Assembly: GCF_001429785.1 (NCBI RefSeq)
Contig: NZ_LMJF01000001.1
Span: forward strand, 936,474-1,000,473
From: Lysobacter sp. Root916
GTDB taxonomy: Bacteria; Pseudomonadota; Gammaproteobacteria; Xanthomonadales; Xanthomonadaceae
Length of the DNA stretch: 64,000 bases
Reading direction: 5' to 3'
Below are positions 7,509-16,327 of the stretch, one piece after another (within the stretch, counting starts at the first letter, position 1; each line of letters starts with the position of its first letter). The notes beneath the pieces are model-generated. The model was not told the DNA's origin and made no database searches. It saw only the letters and a program-made list of their open reading frames with translations. Position numbers and translations under genes: made by a program.

Positions 7509-8477
7509 TCAGAACCACTGCTTGAGGTTCATGCCAGCGTACATGGACGCGACCTGGTCGCCGTAGCCGTTGAACGGCCGGGTCGGGATGCGCTCGGCGA
7601 ACAGCTTGCTGGCGGTGCCGGCGATGCGGCGTTCGCTCTTCTGGGTCCAGCGCGGGTGATCGACGTTGGGGTTCACGTTGGAGAAGAAACCGTACTCGCT
7701 GGACTGGGCGTCGTTCCAACTGGTGAACGGCATCTTCTCGACGAAGGTGATCGCGACGATCGACTTGATGCTCTTGAAGCCGTACTTCCACGGCACCACC
7801 AGCCGCAGCGGCGCGCCGTTCTGCTGCGGCAGCGGCTTGCCGTACAGGCCGGTCGCCAGCAGGGTCAGCGGATGCATGGCTTCGTCGATGCGCAGGCCTT
7901 CGCGGTACGGCCAGTCCAGCGCGGGGTAGGCCAGGCCCGGCATCTGCTTGCGGTCGGCCAGGGTGGTGAAGGCCACGTACTTGGCCTTTGAGGTCGGCTG
8001 GAAGCGCTTGAGCACCTCGCCCAGCGGCACCCCCAGCCAGGGGATCACCATCGACCAGCCTTCCACGCAGCGCAGGCGGTAAATGCGCTCCTGCGGCGTC
8101 AGGCCCTTGAGCAGGTCGTCCAGGGCCAGGGCGCCGGGCTTGGCGCAGGCGCCGCCGACGGCGACCGTCCAGGGCCGGGTGCGCAGGGTCTTGGGCGCCT
8201 TGCCGGGATCGGCCTTGCCGGTGCCGAACTCGTAGTAGTTGTTGTAGCTGGTGACGTCCTCGTAGCGGGTCAGGGTTTCGTCGGTGCGGAAGCCCGAGGC
8301 CGCCTGCGCGGGCGTGATCGCGGTCTTGGGCGCGGGCGGGGGCTCGGCATCGGCGCAGCCGGCCAGGCCCAGCGCGGGTGCGGCGGCGAATGCGGCCAGC
8401 AGGCGCCGGCGCTCGCGGTAGACGGTTTCGTCGGTGATTTCGCGGGCGGGGAGGGTAAAGGCGTCGCGCAATGCCAT
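7509..8477 (-). CDS. msrP: MsrP, molybdopterin methionine sulfoxide reductase catalytic subunit
   Basis: This 322-residue protein belongs to the sulfite-oxidase-fold MsrP/YedY family; it repairs oxidised methionine in envelope proteins. The molybdenum-ligating Cys is Cys137 in [16 protein letters not shown], and [15 protein letters not shown] is characteristic of the family. The N-terminus has a twin-arginine stretch (RRR at 23-25) followed by a hydrophobic segment and LAGC (Cys41), which also fits a lipobox. It may therefore be a Tat-exported lipoprotein rather than the soluble periplasmic form of E. coli. ATG at 8477 is preceded by AGGAG; the frame extends upstream to 8624 without a better start. 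It is divergent from serC. Confidence 0.93.
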   Translation of the reverse strand: MALRDAFTLPAREITDETVYRERRRLLAAFAAAPALGLAGCADAEPPPAPKTAITPAQAASGFRTDETLTRYEDVTSYNNYYEFGTGKADPGKAPKTLRTRPWTVAVGGACAKPGALALDDLLKGLTPQERIYRLRCVEGWSMVIPWLGVPLGEVLKRFQPTSKAKYVAFTTLADRKQMPGLAYPALDWPYREGLRIDEAMHPLTLLATGLYGKPLPQQNGAPLRLVVPWKYGFKSIKSIVAITFVEKMPFTSWNDAQSSEYGFFSNVNPNVDHPRWTQKSERRIAGTASKLFAERIPTRPFNGYGDQVASMYAGMNLKQWF

Positions 8478-8659
8478 TGGAGCTGACTCCTGCAGGAAGC
8501 GGGTGCGGCGGGAACCGTCGCGGGGTCGTACGGGAGATACGGCCGGGTTAGCCATATAGAGGCAGCCGGAGGGGTAAAAGTTGCGCGGGTAACCAAGGCG
8601 CGCGCAAGTGTTGCACTGCGGCATACTTGGGCTCCAACCCCACTCCCACGGAGCACCCG

Positions 8660-9745
8660 ATGTCCCGCGCGTTCAACTTCAGTGCCGGCCCCGCGACCTT
8701 GCCCGAAGCCGTCCTCCAGCAGGCCCAGGCCGAAATGCTGGACTGGCATGGCGTCGGCGCCTCGATCGTCGAGCTGAGCCACCGCGGGCCGGAGTTCCTG
8801 CAGGTCGCGCAGGAGGCCGAAGCCGACCTGCGCACGCTGATGTCGATCCCCGCGGACTATGCGGTGCTGTTCCTGCAGGGCGGCGCGACCACCCAGCAGG
8901 CCTTGATCGCGCTGAATTTCGCCGCCCCGGGCCAGACCGTGGACTACGCGGTGACCGGCCACTGGGGCAAGACCGCGCTCAAGCAGGTCAAGCCCTACGT
9001 CAACGCCAAGGTGGTCGCCGATGGTGAAGCTGGCGGCTATCGCGACATCCCGGCCTACGGCGAGTGGCAGCTGTCCAAGGACGCCGCCTACGTCCACTAC
9101 ACCGCCAACGAAACCATCCACGGCGTCGAGTTCCGCGACATTCCGCAGACCGGCGACGTGCCGCTGATCGGCGACTTCAGCTCCAGCATCGTGTCCGAGC
9201 CGCTGGACGTGTCCAAGTTCGGCGTGATCTACGCCGGCGCGCAGAAGAACCTGGGCCCGGTCGGCGTGAGCGTGGTGATCGTGCGTCGCGACCTGCTCGA
9301 GCGCGCCGGCCAGCCGCGCGCCGAGATCCTCGACTACCGCGCCCACGTCAAGGGCGAGTCCATGCTCAACACCCCGCCGACCTGGAACTGGTACCTGGCC
9401 GGCCTGGTGTTCAAGTGGATGATCGCGCAGGGCGGCGTGACCGAGTTCGCCCAGCGCAACGCGCGCAAGTCGGCGCTGCTGTACCAGACCATCGACAACT
9501 CCGGCGGTTTCTATCGCAACGAGGTCGCGGCCGCCGCGCGCTCGCGCATGAACGTGCCGTTCTTCCTCAAGGACGAAGCGCTGGACAAGCCGTTCCTGAA
9601 GGAAGCCGAGGCCGCCGGCCTGATCTCGCTCAAGGGCCACCGCGCCCTGGGCGGCATGCGCGCCTCGATCTACAACGCGATGCCGGAAGAAGGCGTGCAG
9701 GCGCTGGCGACCTTCATGCAGGACTTCCAGCAGCGGAATGGGTGA
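8660..9745 (+). CDS. serC: Phosphoserine aminotransferase
   Basis: The 361-residue PLP enzyme converts 3-phosphohydroxypyruvate and glutamate to phosphoserine, and also serves pyridoxal phosphate synthesis. Family hallmarks are the N-terminal [22 protein letters not shown], and the PLP-binding lysine Lys196 in [15 protein letters not shown] at 8660 has GGAG 8 bases upstream. It heads the group serC-pheA-hisC-aroA, an order known from pseudomonads and relatives, but a 276-base gap with a duplicated hairpin separates it from pheA, so it may be a separate transcript or differentially expressed. In contrast to Pseudomonas, gyrA is not upstream; it lies at 46 kb in this window. Confidence 0.97.
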   Translation: MSRAFNFSAGPATLPEAVLQQAQAEMLDWHGVGASIVELSHRGPEFLQVAQEAEADLRTLMSIPADYAVLFLQGGATTQQALIALNFAAPGQTVDYAVTGHWGKTALKQVKPYVNAKVVADGEAGGYRDIPAYGEWQLSKDAAYVHYTANETIHGVEFRDIPQTGDVPLIGDFSSSIVSEPLDVSKFGVIYAGAQKNLGPVGVSVVIVRRDLLERAGQPRAEILDYRAHVKGESMLNTPPTWNWYLAGLVFKWMIAQGGVTEFAQRNARKSALLYQTIDNSGGFYRNEVAAAARSRMNVPFFLKDEALDKPFLKEAEAAGLISLKGHRALGGMRASIYNAMPEEGVQALATFMQDFQQRNG

Positions 9746-9871
9746 GCCACCGCGCTTAACCGATGCCTCATTGGCATCGGTTGCGGTGGCGAACGCCCGG
9801 CCATGGGTGAGCAGCCGTGCTCAGTCGATGCCCTATCGGCATCGACTACGGTAGCGAACGCACGGCCATGG
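9742..9871. repeat. Tandem duplication of a 65-bp hairpin element after serC
   Basis: Two adjacent 65-base copies (9742-9806 and 9807-9871) each contain a perfect 10-bp stem with a 5-base loop: 9758-9767/9773-9782 and 9823-9832/9838-9847. The stems differ at two base pairs, and both partners changed (A-T to G-C, C-G to T-A), so pairing was kept. The flanks, ending in CGGCCATGG, are also shared. The first copy overlaps the serC stop codon. It lacks a T run, so it is not a classical terminator. Confidence 0.85.
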
Positions 9872-10021
9872 ATGGCCGGGCCGGACGGTCCTCAAGCGAG
9901 CTAGTCTCGCCATGGACGGCAGCCTAGAACTCCAGCTCGCGTCGTAGATTTTCGTAACCCTCAAAGATCCTCGTACCTCAGCACCACCTCCGGCCGAGCC
10001 CCCCGGACCCACGAGACAACC

Positions 10022-11218
10022 ATGGCAAAGAACCCCACCAAGCCCGCGCCGCCGAAGCCGAAGCCGAACAAGGCCGCCGCCAAACCGGCCAAAGCCGCGA
10101 AGCTCAAGCCCGCCGTCCCCGAGCCCACGCCCGAGCCGCCCGCACTCGACCTCCCGACCCTGCGCACCCGCATTGACGGCATCGACCAGCACATCCAGCA
10201 GCTGATCGCCGAGCGCGCCCAGTTCGCCAACCAGGTCGGCAAGGCCAAGGGCAAGCTGGCGGCGGCGGTGGACTATTACCGCCCCGAGCGCGAGGCCCAG
10301 GTGCTGCGCCGCGTGGTCGACCGCAACGACGGCCCGCTCAACGACGAAGTGCTGGTGCGGCTGTTCCGCGAAATCATGTCGGCCTGCCTGGCCCAGCAGG
10401 AGCCGCTCAAGATCGGCTTCCTCGGCCCGGAGGGCACGCATTCGCAGCAGGCGGTGTTCAAGCATTTCGGCCACTCGATCCACGGCCTGCCGCTGTCCAG
10501 CATCGAGGAGGTGTTCCAGGAGGTCGAAGCCGGCAACGCCGATTTCGGCGTGGTGCCGGTGGAAAACTCCACCCAGGGCACGATCCAGTCGACCCTGGAC
10601 ATGTTCCTGACCTCGAAGCTCAAGATCTCCGGCGAAGTCGAGTTGCGCGTGCACCAGCACTTGCTCTCGCGCAGCGGCCGTATCGAGGACATCGAGCGCG
10701 TCTACTCGCATCCGCAGTCCTTCGCCCAATGCAAGGCCTGGCTGCGCCAGTACCTGCCCAAGGCCGAGAAGATCGCGGTGGCCAGCAACGCCGAGGCCGC
10801 GCGCCGCGCGCGCAACGCCGACGACGCAGCCGCGATCGCGGGCGCCAGCGCCGGCAACGTCTACGGCCTGAAGAACGTGGCCGGCCCGATCGAGGACCGC
10901 CCCGACAACACCACCCGCTTCCTGGTGATCGGACGTGAGCTGTTCACGCCTTCGGGCAACGACCGCACCTCGCTGCTGATCTTCATCAAGGACCAGCCCG
11001 GCGCGCTCTACAACGTGCTGTCGCCGTTCGCCAAGCGCGGCCTGAGCATGAACCGCATCGAGTCGCGTCCGGGCCATACCGGCCGCTGGCAGTACGCGTT
11101 CTTCGTCGACATCGGCGGCCACGTCCAGGAACCGGCGATGCGCGAGGCGCTGGAGGAGCTCGAAGAGCTGGCGCACGAAGTCAAGGTGCTGGGCTCCTAC
11201 CCGGTCGCGATCGCGTGA
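10022..11218 (+). CDS. pheA: Bifunctional chorismate mutase/prephenate dehydratase (P-protein)
   Basis: The 398-residue protein makes phenylpyruvate from chorismate. After a Lys/Pro/Ala-rich N-terminal tail of about 45 residues there is an AroQ chorismate mutase domain (about 45-130, LRTRIDGIDQHIQQLI), a prephenate dehydratase domain (about 135-310, FLGPEGTHSQQA, and DNTTRF near 296-301), and an ACT regulatory domain (about 318-395) with the phenylalanine-binding ESRP motif. Feedback inhibition by phenylalanine is expected. The basic tail is longer than in typical P-proteins and is of unknown use. The stop overlaps the hisC start by GTGA, indicating translational coupling. Confidence 0.96.
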   Translation: MAKNPTKPAPPKPKPNKAAAKPAKAAKLKPAVPEPTPEPPALDLPTLRTRIDGIDQHIQQLIAERAQFANQVGKAKGKLAAAVDYYRPEREAQVLRRVVDRNDGPLNDEVLVRLFREIMSACLAQQEPLKIGFLGPEGTHSQQAVFKHFGHSIHGLPLSSIEEVFQEVEAGNADFGVVPVENSTQGTIQSTLDMFLTSKLKISGEVELRVHQHLLSRSGRIEDIERVYSHPQSFAQCKAWLRQYLPKAEKIAVASNAEAARRARNADDAAAIAGASAGNVYGLKNVAGPIEDRPDNTTRFLVIGRELFTPSGNDRTSLLIFIKDQPGALYNVLSPFAKRGLSMNRIESRPGHTGRWQYAFFVDIGGHVQEPAMREALEELEELAHEVKVLGSYPVAIA

Positions 11219-12384
11219 GCGCGGCGCCGTCCTTGCCAGCGGCGACGCCGGCCTATGACGAGGCCTGGTTCGCCGCGCGCGCGCAGGCGGGCGTGCAGCG
11301 CCTGCGCGCCTACGACCCGGGCCACGATCTGGTCGCGCTGCGACGCAAGTTCGGCGCCGCGCAGCTGGTCGAGCTGGGCTCCAACGAAAACCCCTACGGC
11401 CCGTCGCCGCGCGCGCGCGCGGCGGCATTGGCGCAGTTGGATCAGCTGCACCGCTATCCCGATCCGCTGGGCGCCGATCTCAAGCGCGCGCTGGCCGCCA
11501 AGCACGGCGTGAGCGGCGCGCAGATCCTGCTCGGCAACGGCTCCCACGAACTGCTGATGCAACTGGCGCAGGTGTTCGCCGCGCCGGGCAGCGAAGTGGC
11601 GTTCTCGCGCTACGGCTTCGCGGTGTTCGCGCTGGCCACCCAGGCCGCCGGCGCGGACATGCGCATCGTCGAGGCGCTGCCGCGCGACGCGGCGATGCCG
11701 GCCGGCCACGATCTGGACGCGATCGCCGACGCGATCGGGCCGCGGACGCGCCTGGTCTACCTGGCCAACCCCAACAATCCCACCGGCACCTGGTTCGATC
11801 GCGCGGCGCTGCAGGCGTTCCTGGCGCGGGTGCCGGCCGAGACCCTGGTGGTGATGGACGAGGCCTACGCCGAGATGGTCGACCGCGGCGAGGCCGCCGA
11901 TTTCGCCAGCGCGGTCGCGTTGCTGGGCGCGCATCCGAACCTGATCGTGACCCGCACCTTCAGCAAGGCCTACGGCCTGGCCGGACTGCGCGTGGGCTAT
12001 CTGCTGGCTGCGCCAGGCCTGGTCGCGGTGATGGAGCGCTTGCGCGAGAGCTTCAACGTCAACGGGCCCGCGCTGGCCGCCTGCGAGGCCGCGCTGGCCG
12101 ACGAGGCCTATCTGGAATCGGCCTGCGCGCGCAACGCCGAGCAGCGCGCCGCGCTGAGCGCCGCATTGCGCGAACGCGGCTTGCGCGTGTTCCCCTCGCA
12201 GACCAATTTCGTCCTGGTCGAATTCGGCGCCGATACCGCGCGCATCGAATCCGAACTGATCGCGCGCGGCGTGGTGCTGCGCCCGATGGGCGGCTACGGC
12301 CTGGGCGACTGTCTGCGTATCACCGTCGGCGACGCCGACGAAAACCGCCGCTTGCTGGCCGCGCTGGACGCGGTGCGCGCATGA
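11215..12384 (+). CDS. hisC: Histidinol-phosphate/aromatic aminotransferase
   Basis: This 389-residue class I/II PLP aminotransferase has the family features ELGSNENPYGPSP, NPNNPTGT, DEAYAEM and the PLP lysine Lys251 in TFSKAYGLAGLRVGY. The GTG start overlaps the pheA stop, and its stop overlaps the aroA start. Its position between pheA and aroA suggests that, besides or instead of histidinol-phosphate, it acts on phenylpyruvate, hydroxyphenylpyruvate or prephenate, as proposed for the hisC paralogue in the same place in pseudomonads. Whether another hisC exists in a his operon cannot be seen from this window. Confidence 0.92.
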   Translation: MSAAPSLPAATPAYDEAWFAARAQAGVQRLRAYDPGHDLVALRRKFGAAQLVELGSNENPYGPSPRARAAALAQLDQLHRYPDPLGADLKRALAAKHGVSGAQILLGNGSHELLMQLAQVFAAPGSEVAFSRYGFAVFALATQAAGADMRIVEALPRDAAMPAGHDLDAIADAIGPRTRLVYLANPNNPTGTWFDRAALQAFLARVPAETLVVMDEAYAEMVDRGEAADFASAVALLGAHPNLIVTRTFSKAYGLAGLRVGYLLAAPGLVAVMERLRESFNVNGPALAACEAALADEAYLESACARNAEQRAALSAALRERGLRVFPSQTNFVLVEFGADTARIESELIARGVVLRPMGGYGLGDCLRITVGDADENRRLLAALDAVRA

Positions 12385-13700
12385 GCGCGGGCCAGACCTG
12401 GATCGCGGCGCCCGGCGCGCCGCTGCGCGGCACGCTGCGCGTCCCCGGCGACAAATCGGTGTCGCATCGCGCGGTCATGCTGGGCGCGCTGGCCGAGGGC
12501 GTCACTCGCGTCACCGGCTTCCTGGAAGGCGAGGACACCCGCGCCACCGCGCGCGTGTTCGAGCGACTGGGCGTGCGCATCGAAACGCCCAGCGCCAGCG
12601 AGCGCATCGTCCATGGCGTCGGCCTGCACGGTCTGCGCGCGAGCGCGCAGGCGCTGGACTGCGGCAACGCCGGCACCGGCATGCGTTTGCTCGCGGGCGT
12701 GCTGGCGGGGCAGGGTTTCGATTCGGTTTTGATCGGCGACGAATCGCTGTCCAAGCGGCCGATGCGGCGCGTGACCGAGCCGCTGGCGGCGATGGGCGCG
12801 CGCATCGACAGCAAGGCCGGCGGCTTGCCGCCCCTGCGCATCCACGGCGGACGCGGCCTGCAGGGCATCGACTACACCCTGCCGGTGGCGAGCGCGCAGG
12901 TGAAGTCGGCCTTGCTGCTGGCCGGCCTGTACGCGCAAGGCGAGACCGTGGTGCGCGAACCGCACCCGACCCGCGACTACACCGAGCGCATGCTGGCCGC
13001 GTTCGGCTGGCCGATCGAGTTCTCGCCCGGCTATGCGCGCCTCAGCGGCGGCCACGCGCTGCGCGCGACCCAGGTCGCGGTGCCCGCGGATTTCTCCTCG
13101 GCCGCGTTCTTCCTGGTCGCGGCCAGCGTGGTGCCGGGCTCGGAGCTGTTGCTGGAAGCGGTGGGCATGAACCCGCGCCGCACCGGCCTGCTCGCGGCCC
13201 TGCGCCTGATGGGTGCCGACATCGTCGAGGAGCATGCGCGCGCGGAGGGCGGCGAAGCGGTCGCCGATCTGCGCGTGCGCTACGCGCCGCTGCACGGCGT
13301 CGAGGTGCCCGAGGCGCTGGTGCCGGACATGATCGACGAGTTCCCGGCTCTGTTCGTGGCGGCGGCTTGCGCGCAAGGGCGCAGCCGGATCTCCGGCGCG
13401 GCCGAACTGCGAGTCAAGGAGTCGGACCGTATCGCGACCATGGCACAAGGGTTACGCATTCTTGGTGCACAAATCGAAGAGACGCCGGACGGCGCAATCA
13501 TCGACGGCGGCGCCTTGCAGGGCGGCGCGGTCGACAGCCACGGCGACCATCGCATCGCGATGAGCTTCGCGGTGGCGGCGCAGCGCGCGCGCGGCGACGT
13601 CCGGATCGGCGATGTCGAGAATGTGGCGACGTCGTTTCCGAACTTCGACGGCCTGGCGCGCGGCTGCGGCTTCGAACTGCGTACGGCGTTTGGTTTGTAG
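12381..13700 (+). CDS. aroA: 3-phosphoshikimate 1-carboxyvinyltransferase (EPSP synthase)
   Basis: The 439-residue enzyme joins phosphoenolpyruvate to shikimate 3-phosphate, the sixth step of the shikimate pathway. Diagnostic motifs are GDKSVSHRAVMLGALAEG, the LDCGNAGTGMRLLAG loop, the RVKESDRI segment and GDHRIAMSFA. The region around LDCGNAGTGMR resembles class I-type enzymes in the GNAGT position. ATGA overlaps with the hisC stop, so pheA-hisC-aroA form one translationally coupled unit. In Pseudomonas the next genes are cmk and rpsA and a tyrA precedes aroA; none of these is here. Confidence 0.96.
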   Translation: MSAGQTWIAAPGAPLRGTLRVPGDKSVSHRAVMLGALAEGVTRVTGFLEGEDTRATARVFERLGVRIETPSASERIVHGVGLHGLRASAQALDCGNAGTGMRLLAGVLAGQGFDSVLIGDESLSKRPMRRVTEPLAAMGARIDSKAGGLPPLRIHGGRGLQGIDYTLPVASAQVKSALLLAGLYAQGETVVREPHPTRDYTERMLAAFGWPIEFSPGYARLSGGHALRATQVAVPADFSSAAFFLVAASVVPGSELLLEAVGMNPRRTGLLAALRLMGADIVEEHARAEGGEAVADLRVRYAPLHGVEVPEALVPDMIDEFPALFVAAACAQGRSRISGAAELRVKESDRIATMAQGLRILGAQIEETPDGAIIDGGALQGGAVDSHGDHRIAMSFAVAAQRARGDVRIGDVENVATSFPNFDGLARGCGFELRTAFGL

Positions 13701-13737
13701 ACAGGCAGCGAAGCCGGGTTTCGCTAGACTTCGTCGA

Positions 13738-13772
13738 CCGATCGAATCGCGCCGCCGGCGGCGCTCGATCGG
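13738..13772. terminator. GC-rich hairpin after aroA
   Basis: The sequence CCGATCGA, three unpaired bases, GCGCCGCC pairs with GGCGGCGC TCGATCGG directly, giving a 16-bp stem with one bulge and almost no loop. It lies 38 bases past the aroA stop. No T tract follows, so termination is possible but not certain. The remaining sequence to 14045 shows no gene. Confidence 0.4.
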
Positions 13773-14045
13773 CCGACGTACGCACCCGGATGTGCGAACA
13801 AGGAGGTAACGGCCGTCGTCCACCGCCCCCGCGGCGCGACGGTCATCACGTGGTTCGCGCCAGGCCCGGCGCGATTTACGAGAGGACGCAAGCGATGCAG
13901 CAACCCCGATGCGGCTCGACGACGCCAGCCACGCGCGTGCACGTGCGGACGTCGAGCGATTTTGCGATGCCGGCGGCGATCGCGCATGGCTGAGGATGCG
14001 CTCGCCATGAACCGTGCATCGCGCGCCCGTGCGGAAGGCGCGGGC

Positions 14046-15506
14046 ATGGCTCTGTACTCCGAGGCCGCCGCCGATCTGCCGCCGTGGCTGCGCCGGGTCG
14101 CGCTGTTCGCGCTGGCCTACCAGGCCTTCTTCTCGCTGACCGACATTGGCCTGTATCTGCGGCCGGAGCTGGGCGCGGGCGTGCTCCTGCTGCTGATGGT
14201 TTGCGCCGGCCGCCGCCCCTGGCGCGAACTGGCGGCGCAGCCGGCGGTGCGCGCGCTGCTGCTGCTGATCGTGTTCGTGGTGGTGCAGGCGGTCTACGCG
14301 GCGGTGAGCGTGATGCCGGACATACCGCTGTCGGCGCAGTTGTCGACTGCGGGCAAGTTGGTGCGACTGGCCGTATTCACCTGCGTGACCGGCTGGTGGC
14401 TGTCGCTGATGCCGCGCGCGATCCCGCGCCTGGTCGTGCTGATGGGCCTGGGCCTGCTGTTGTCGGCGCTGATCTACCTGCCGTGGACCCAGGCCGATGC
14501 CTTGTGGAACGGGCGTTTGCGCCCGGACCTGGGGATTCCGGAAAACCTGAGCGGCCAACTCGCCGCGGTCGGCGGCTGGCTGGCATTGTGCTTGTCGATG
14601 GCGCTGTGGGCACGGCGGCGCGAACGCGGGCGCGGCCTGGCCCTGGCGATCGGCTTCCTCGCCTATGTGGGCTGCTTCTGCCTGCTGCTGTTCTCGCAGT
14701 CGCGCGGCGCCTGGCTGGCCTTCGCGGCGGTGCTGCCGCCGGTGGTGCTGGGCTACGCCTGGGCGCTGCGCCGCGGCCGCGGCGGCTATGGCGCGCTGGT
14801 GCCCGCGATCGCGGCGGCGCTGGTGTCGGCCCTGTTGCTGTTCGCGGCCCGCGATCTGATCAGCCTGCGCTTCGCCGGCTCCGAGACCGTGGTCAGCGAG
14901 GCCCAGCAGGCCGCGGCCGCGGGCACCGTCGCGATCGCGCCCACGCCGGCGCCGGCGGCTCCTGCCGCGCCCGTCGCGACGCCTGCCGCCACGCCCGCGG
15001 CGCCTGTCGCCGCACCGATCCCGACTGCGATCGCGGCCCAGCAGACCCAGGTCAACAACAAGGCCGTGAGCGTGCGCATGGCCCTGTACAAGCTGGGCAT
15101 GGAGAAGTGGCTGGAGCGGCCGTTGCTGGGCTGGGGCCTGCGCAGCACGCCGTCGCTGATCGCCGAGAGCCGGCGCGACATGGCCGGTCAGCATCACATG
15201 CATCTGCACAACACCTATCTGGACGCGCTGGTGGGCTTGGGCGCGCTGGGCACGCTGCTGCTGGCGGTCGCGTTCGCGCTGTTGCTGCGCGAGGCCTTGC
15301 TGGCCTGGCGGCGCGGCCTGATGCCGTTGGCGGGGTTCTGGGCGCTGACCGGCAGCGTCGGCATCGTCCTGGTAGCGAACAATTTCGATTCGCTGCTGTG
15401 GCGTTTCGAATACGGCCGTGCGCCGCTGGAGTTCCTGTTCGGCGCCTGTCTGGCCTGGGGCTTGATCCGCCGGCGCAGCGAAGCCGGGCAGGGCGCTCGC
15501 GGCTGA
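14046..15506 (+). CDS. O-antigen ligase/polymerase-family (Wzy_C) membrane protein
   Basis: A polytopic inner-membrane protein of about 486 residues with roughly eleven hydrophobic helices. The Wzy_C core is visible: LLFSQSRGAWLAF, a large periplasmic loop, then HLHNTYLDALVGLGALG. Members join or polymerise lipid-linked glycans (WaaL, Wzy) or, in some cases, glycosylate proteins (PglL). The loop between helices contains an unusual Ala/Pro/Thr-rich stretch (about residues 295-335) of low complexity. GGAAGG lies 7 bases before ATG 14046; starts at 13986 and 14007 are alternatives. It stands alone, without other polysaccharide genes, so its substrate cannot be inferred. Confidence 0.82.
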   Translation: MALYSEAAADLPPWLRRVALFALAYQAFFSLTDIGLYLRPELGAGVLLLLMVCAGRRPWRELAAQPAVRALLLLIVFVVVQAVYAAVSVMPDIPLSAQLSTAGKLVRLAVFTCVTGWWLSLMPRAIPRLVVLMGLGLLLSALIYLPWTQADALWNGRLRPDLGIPENLSGQLAAVGGWLALCLSMALWARRRERGRGLALAIGFLAYVGCFCLLLFSQSRGAWLAFAAVLPPVVLGYAWALRRGRGGYGALVPAIAAALVSALLLFAARDLISLRFAGSETVVSEAQQAAAAGTVAIAPTPAPAAPAAPVATPAATPAAPVAAPIPTAIAAQQTQVNNKAVSVRMALYKLGMEKWLERPLLGWGLRSTPSLIAESRRDMAGQHHMHLHNTYLDALVGLGALGTLLLAVAFALLLREALLAWRRGLMPLAGFWALTGSVGIVLVANNFDSLLWRFEYGRAPLEFLFGACLAWGLIRRRSEAGQGARG

Positions 15507-15563
15507 GCGTCGGTAGCGGGTTCGTTGACGGCGGGTGCGTCCGCATTCGCACTTCTTGCATCG

Positions 15564-15590
15564 CTCCGGCCGCCGTCGTGGCGGCCGGAG
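15564..15590. terminator. Hairpin between convergent genes
   Basis: CTCCGGCCGCC and GGCGGCCGGAG form a perfect 11-bp stem around a GTCGT loop, midway between the O-antigen-ligase-like gene and the convergent TonB gene. There is no clear T run on either side, so a terminator role rests on position and stability. Confidence 0.45.
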
Positions 15591-15648
15591 CCCGCTCTCC
15601 CCCGATTGCGCGGTCCTACGGCTCAGGACCGTTGGGTCTGGATCGCGC

Positions 15649-16224
15649 TCAGGCCTGCGGCTTGAACTCGATCGGCACTTCCACGACCGCCGGCACGGCC
15701 TTGCCGTTGCGCGTGGCCGGTTCGAAGCGCCAGCGGCGCACCGCGTCCTGGGCGGCGCGGTCGAGCTCGCGCGAACTGCTGCGGCGGACGAAGTCGATCT
15801 CGCCCGGCACGCCGTCGGCGCCCACGTTCACCCGCAGCAGTACGTCGCCGCCCTCGCCGCGACGCAGCGCGGTGGCGGGGTACTCGGGTTCGGGACTGCG
15901 GCTGGCGATGCGTTCCGGCGCGGTCTCACGCGGGGCGGCGATCGCCGGCTTGGTCGGCTTGGGCTTGGCCGCGCTCGCGACCGGCTTGCGCGCGTCGCCT
16001 TCGGGCGTGGTCGCGGGCGTGGTGTCGGTCGGAACCGGCGCGATCGAGGCATCCGGCGGCATCGGCACCGGTAGCGGCGCACGTTGGCTCAATAGGTACC
16101 AGATCAGCAGGATCGCAGCCAGCAGCACCAGCAGCCAGAGGCCGGTACGGTTGCGCGCAGGCTCGGCGGCGTCCGCGGTGGCTTGCGGTTGAGTGTCGCG
16201 ATGGTCCAGCGTGTTGTCCGTCAT
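15649..16224 (-). CDS. TonB-type energy transducer, paralogue 1
   Basis: The 191-residue protein has a short cytoplasmic N-terminus, one transmembrane helix (about residues 28-46), a Pro/Thr/Ala-rich periplasmic linker, and a C-terminal TonB domain (about 105-190) with EYPATALRRGEGGDVLLRVN and RAAQDAVRRWRFEPATRNG. TonB domains contact TonB boxes of outer-membrane receptors and deliver ExbB/ExbD-derived energy. No exbBD is adjacent. The GAGGAGGG ribosome site precedes the ATG. It lies downstream of a second TonB-type gene in the same direction, 103 bases away, and the two C-terminal domains are clearly related. Confidence 0.88.
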   Translation of the reverse strand: MTDNTLDHRDTQPQATADAAEPARNRTGLWLLVLLAAILLIWYLLSQRAPLPVPMPPDASIAPVPTDTTPATTPEGDARKPVASAAKPKPTKPAIAAPRETAPERIASRSPEPEYPATALRRGEGGDVLLRVNVGADGVPGEIDFVRRSSSRELDRAAQDAVRRWRFEPATRNGKAVPAVVEVPIEFKPQA

Positions 16225-16327
16225 GTGTCCCTCCTCGGGTCGTCCCCGGTGTTCCGGGTGGCGATCCGACTTTCCCCACGCCGGTGTTAGCGGCGAGTGA
16301 GGCGGAGGGGGTCAGGGCGTTACGCGT

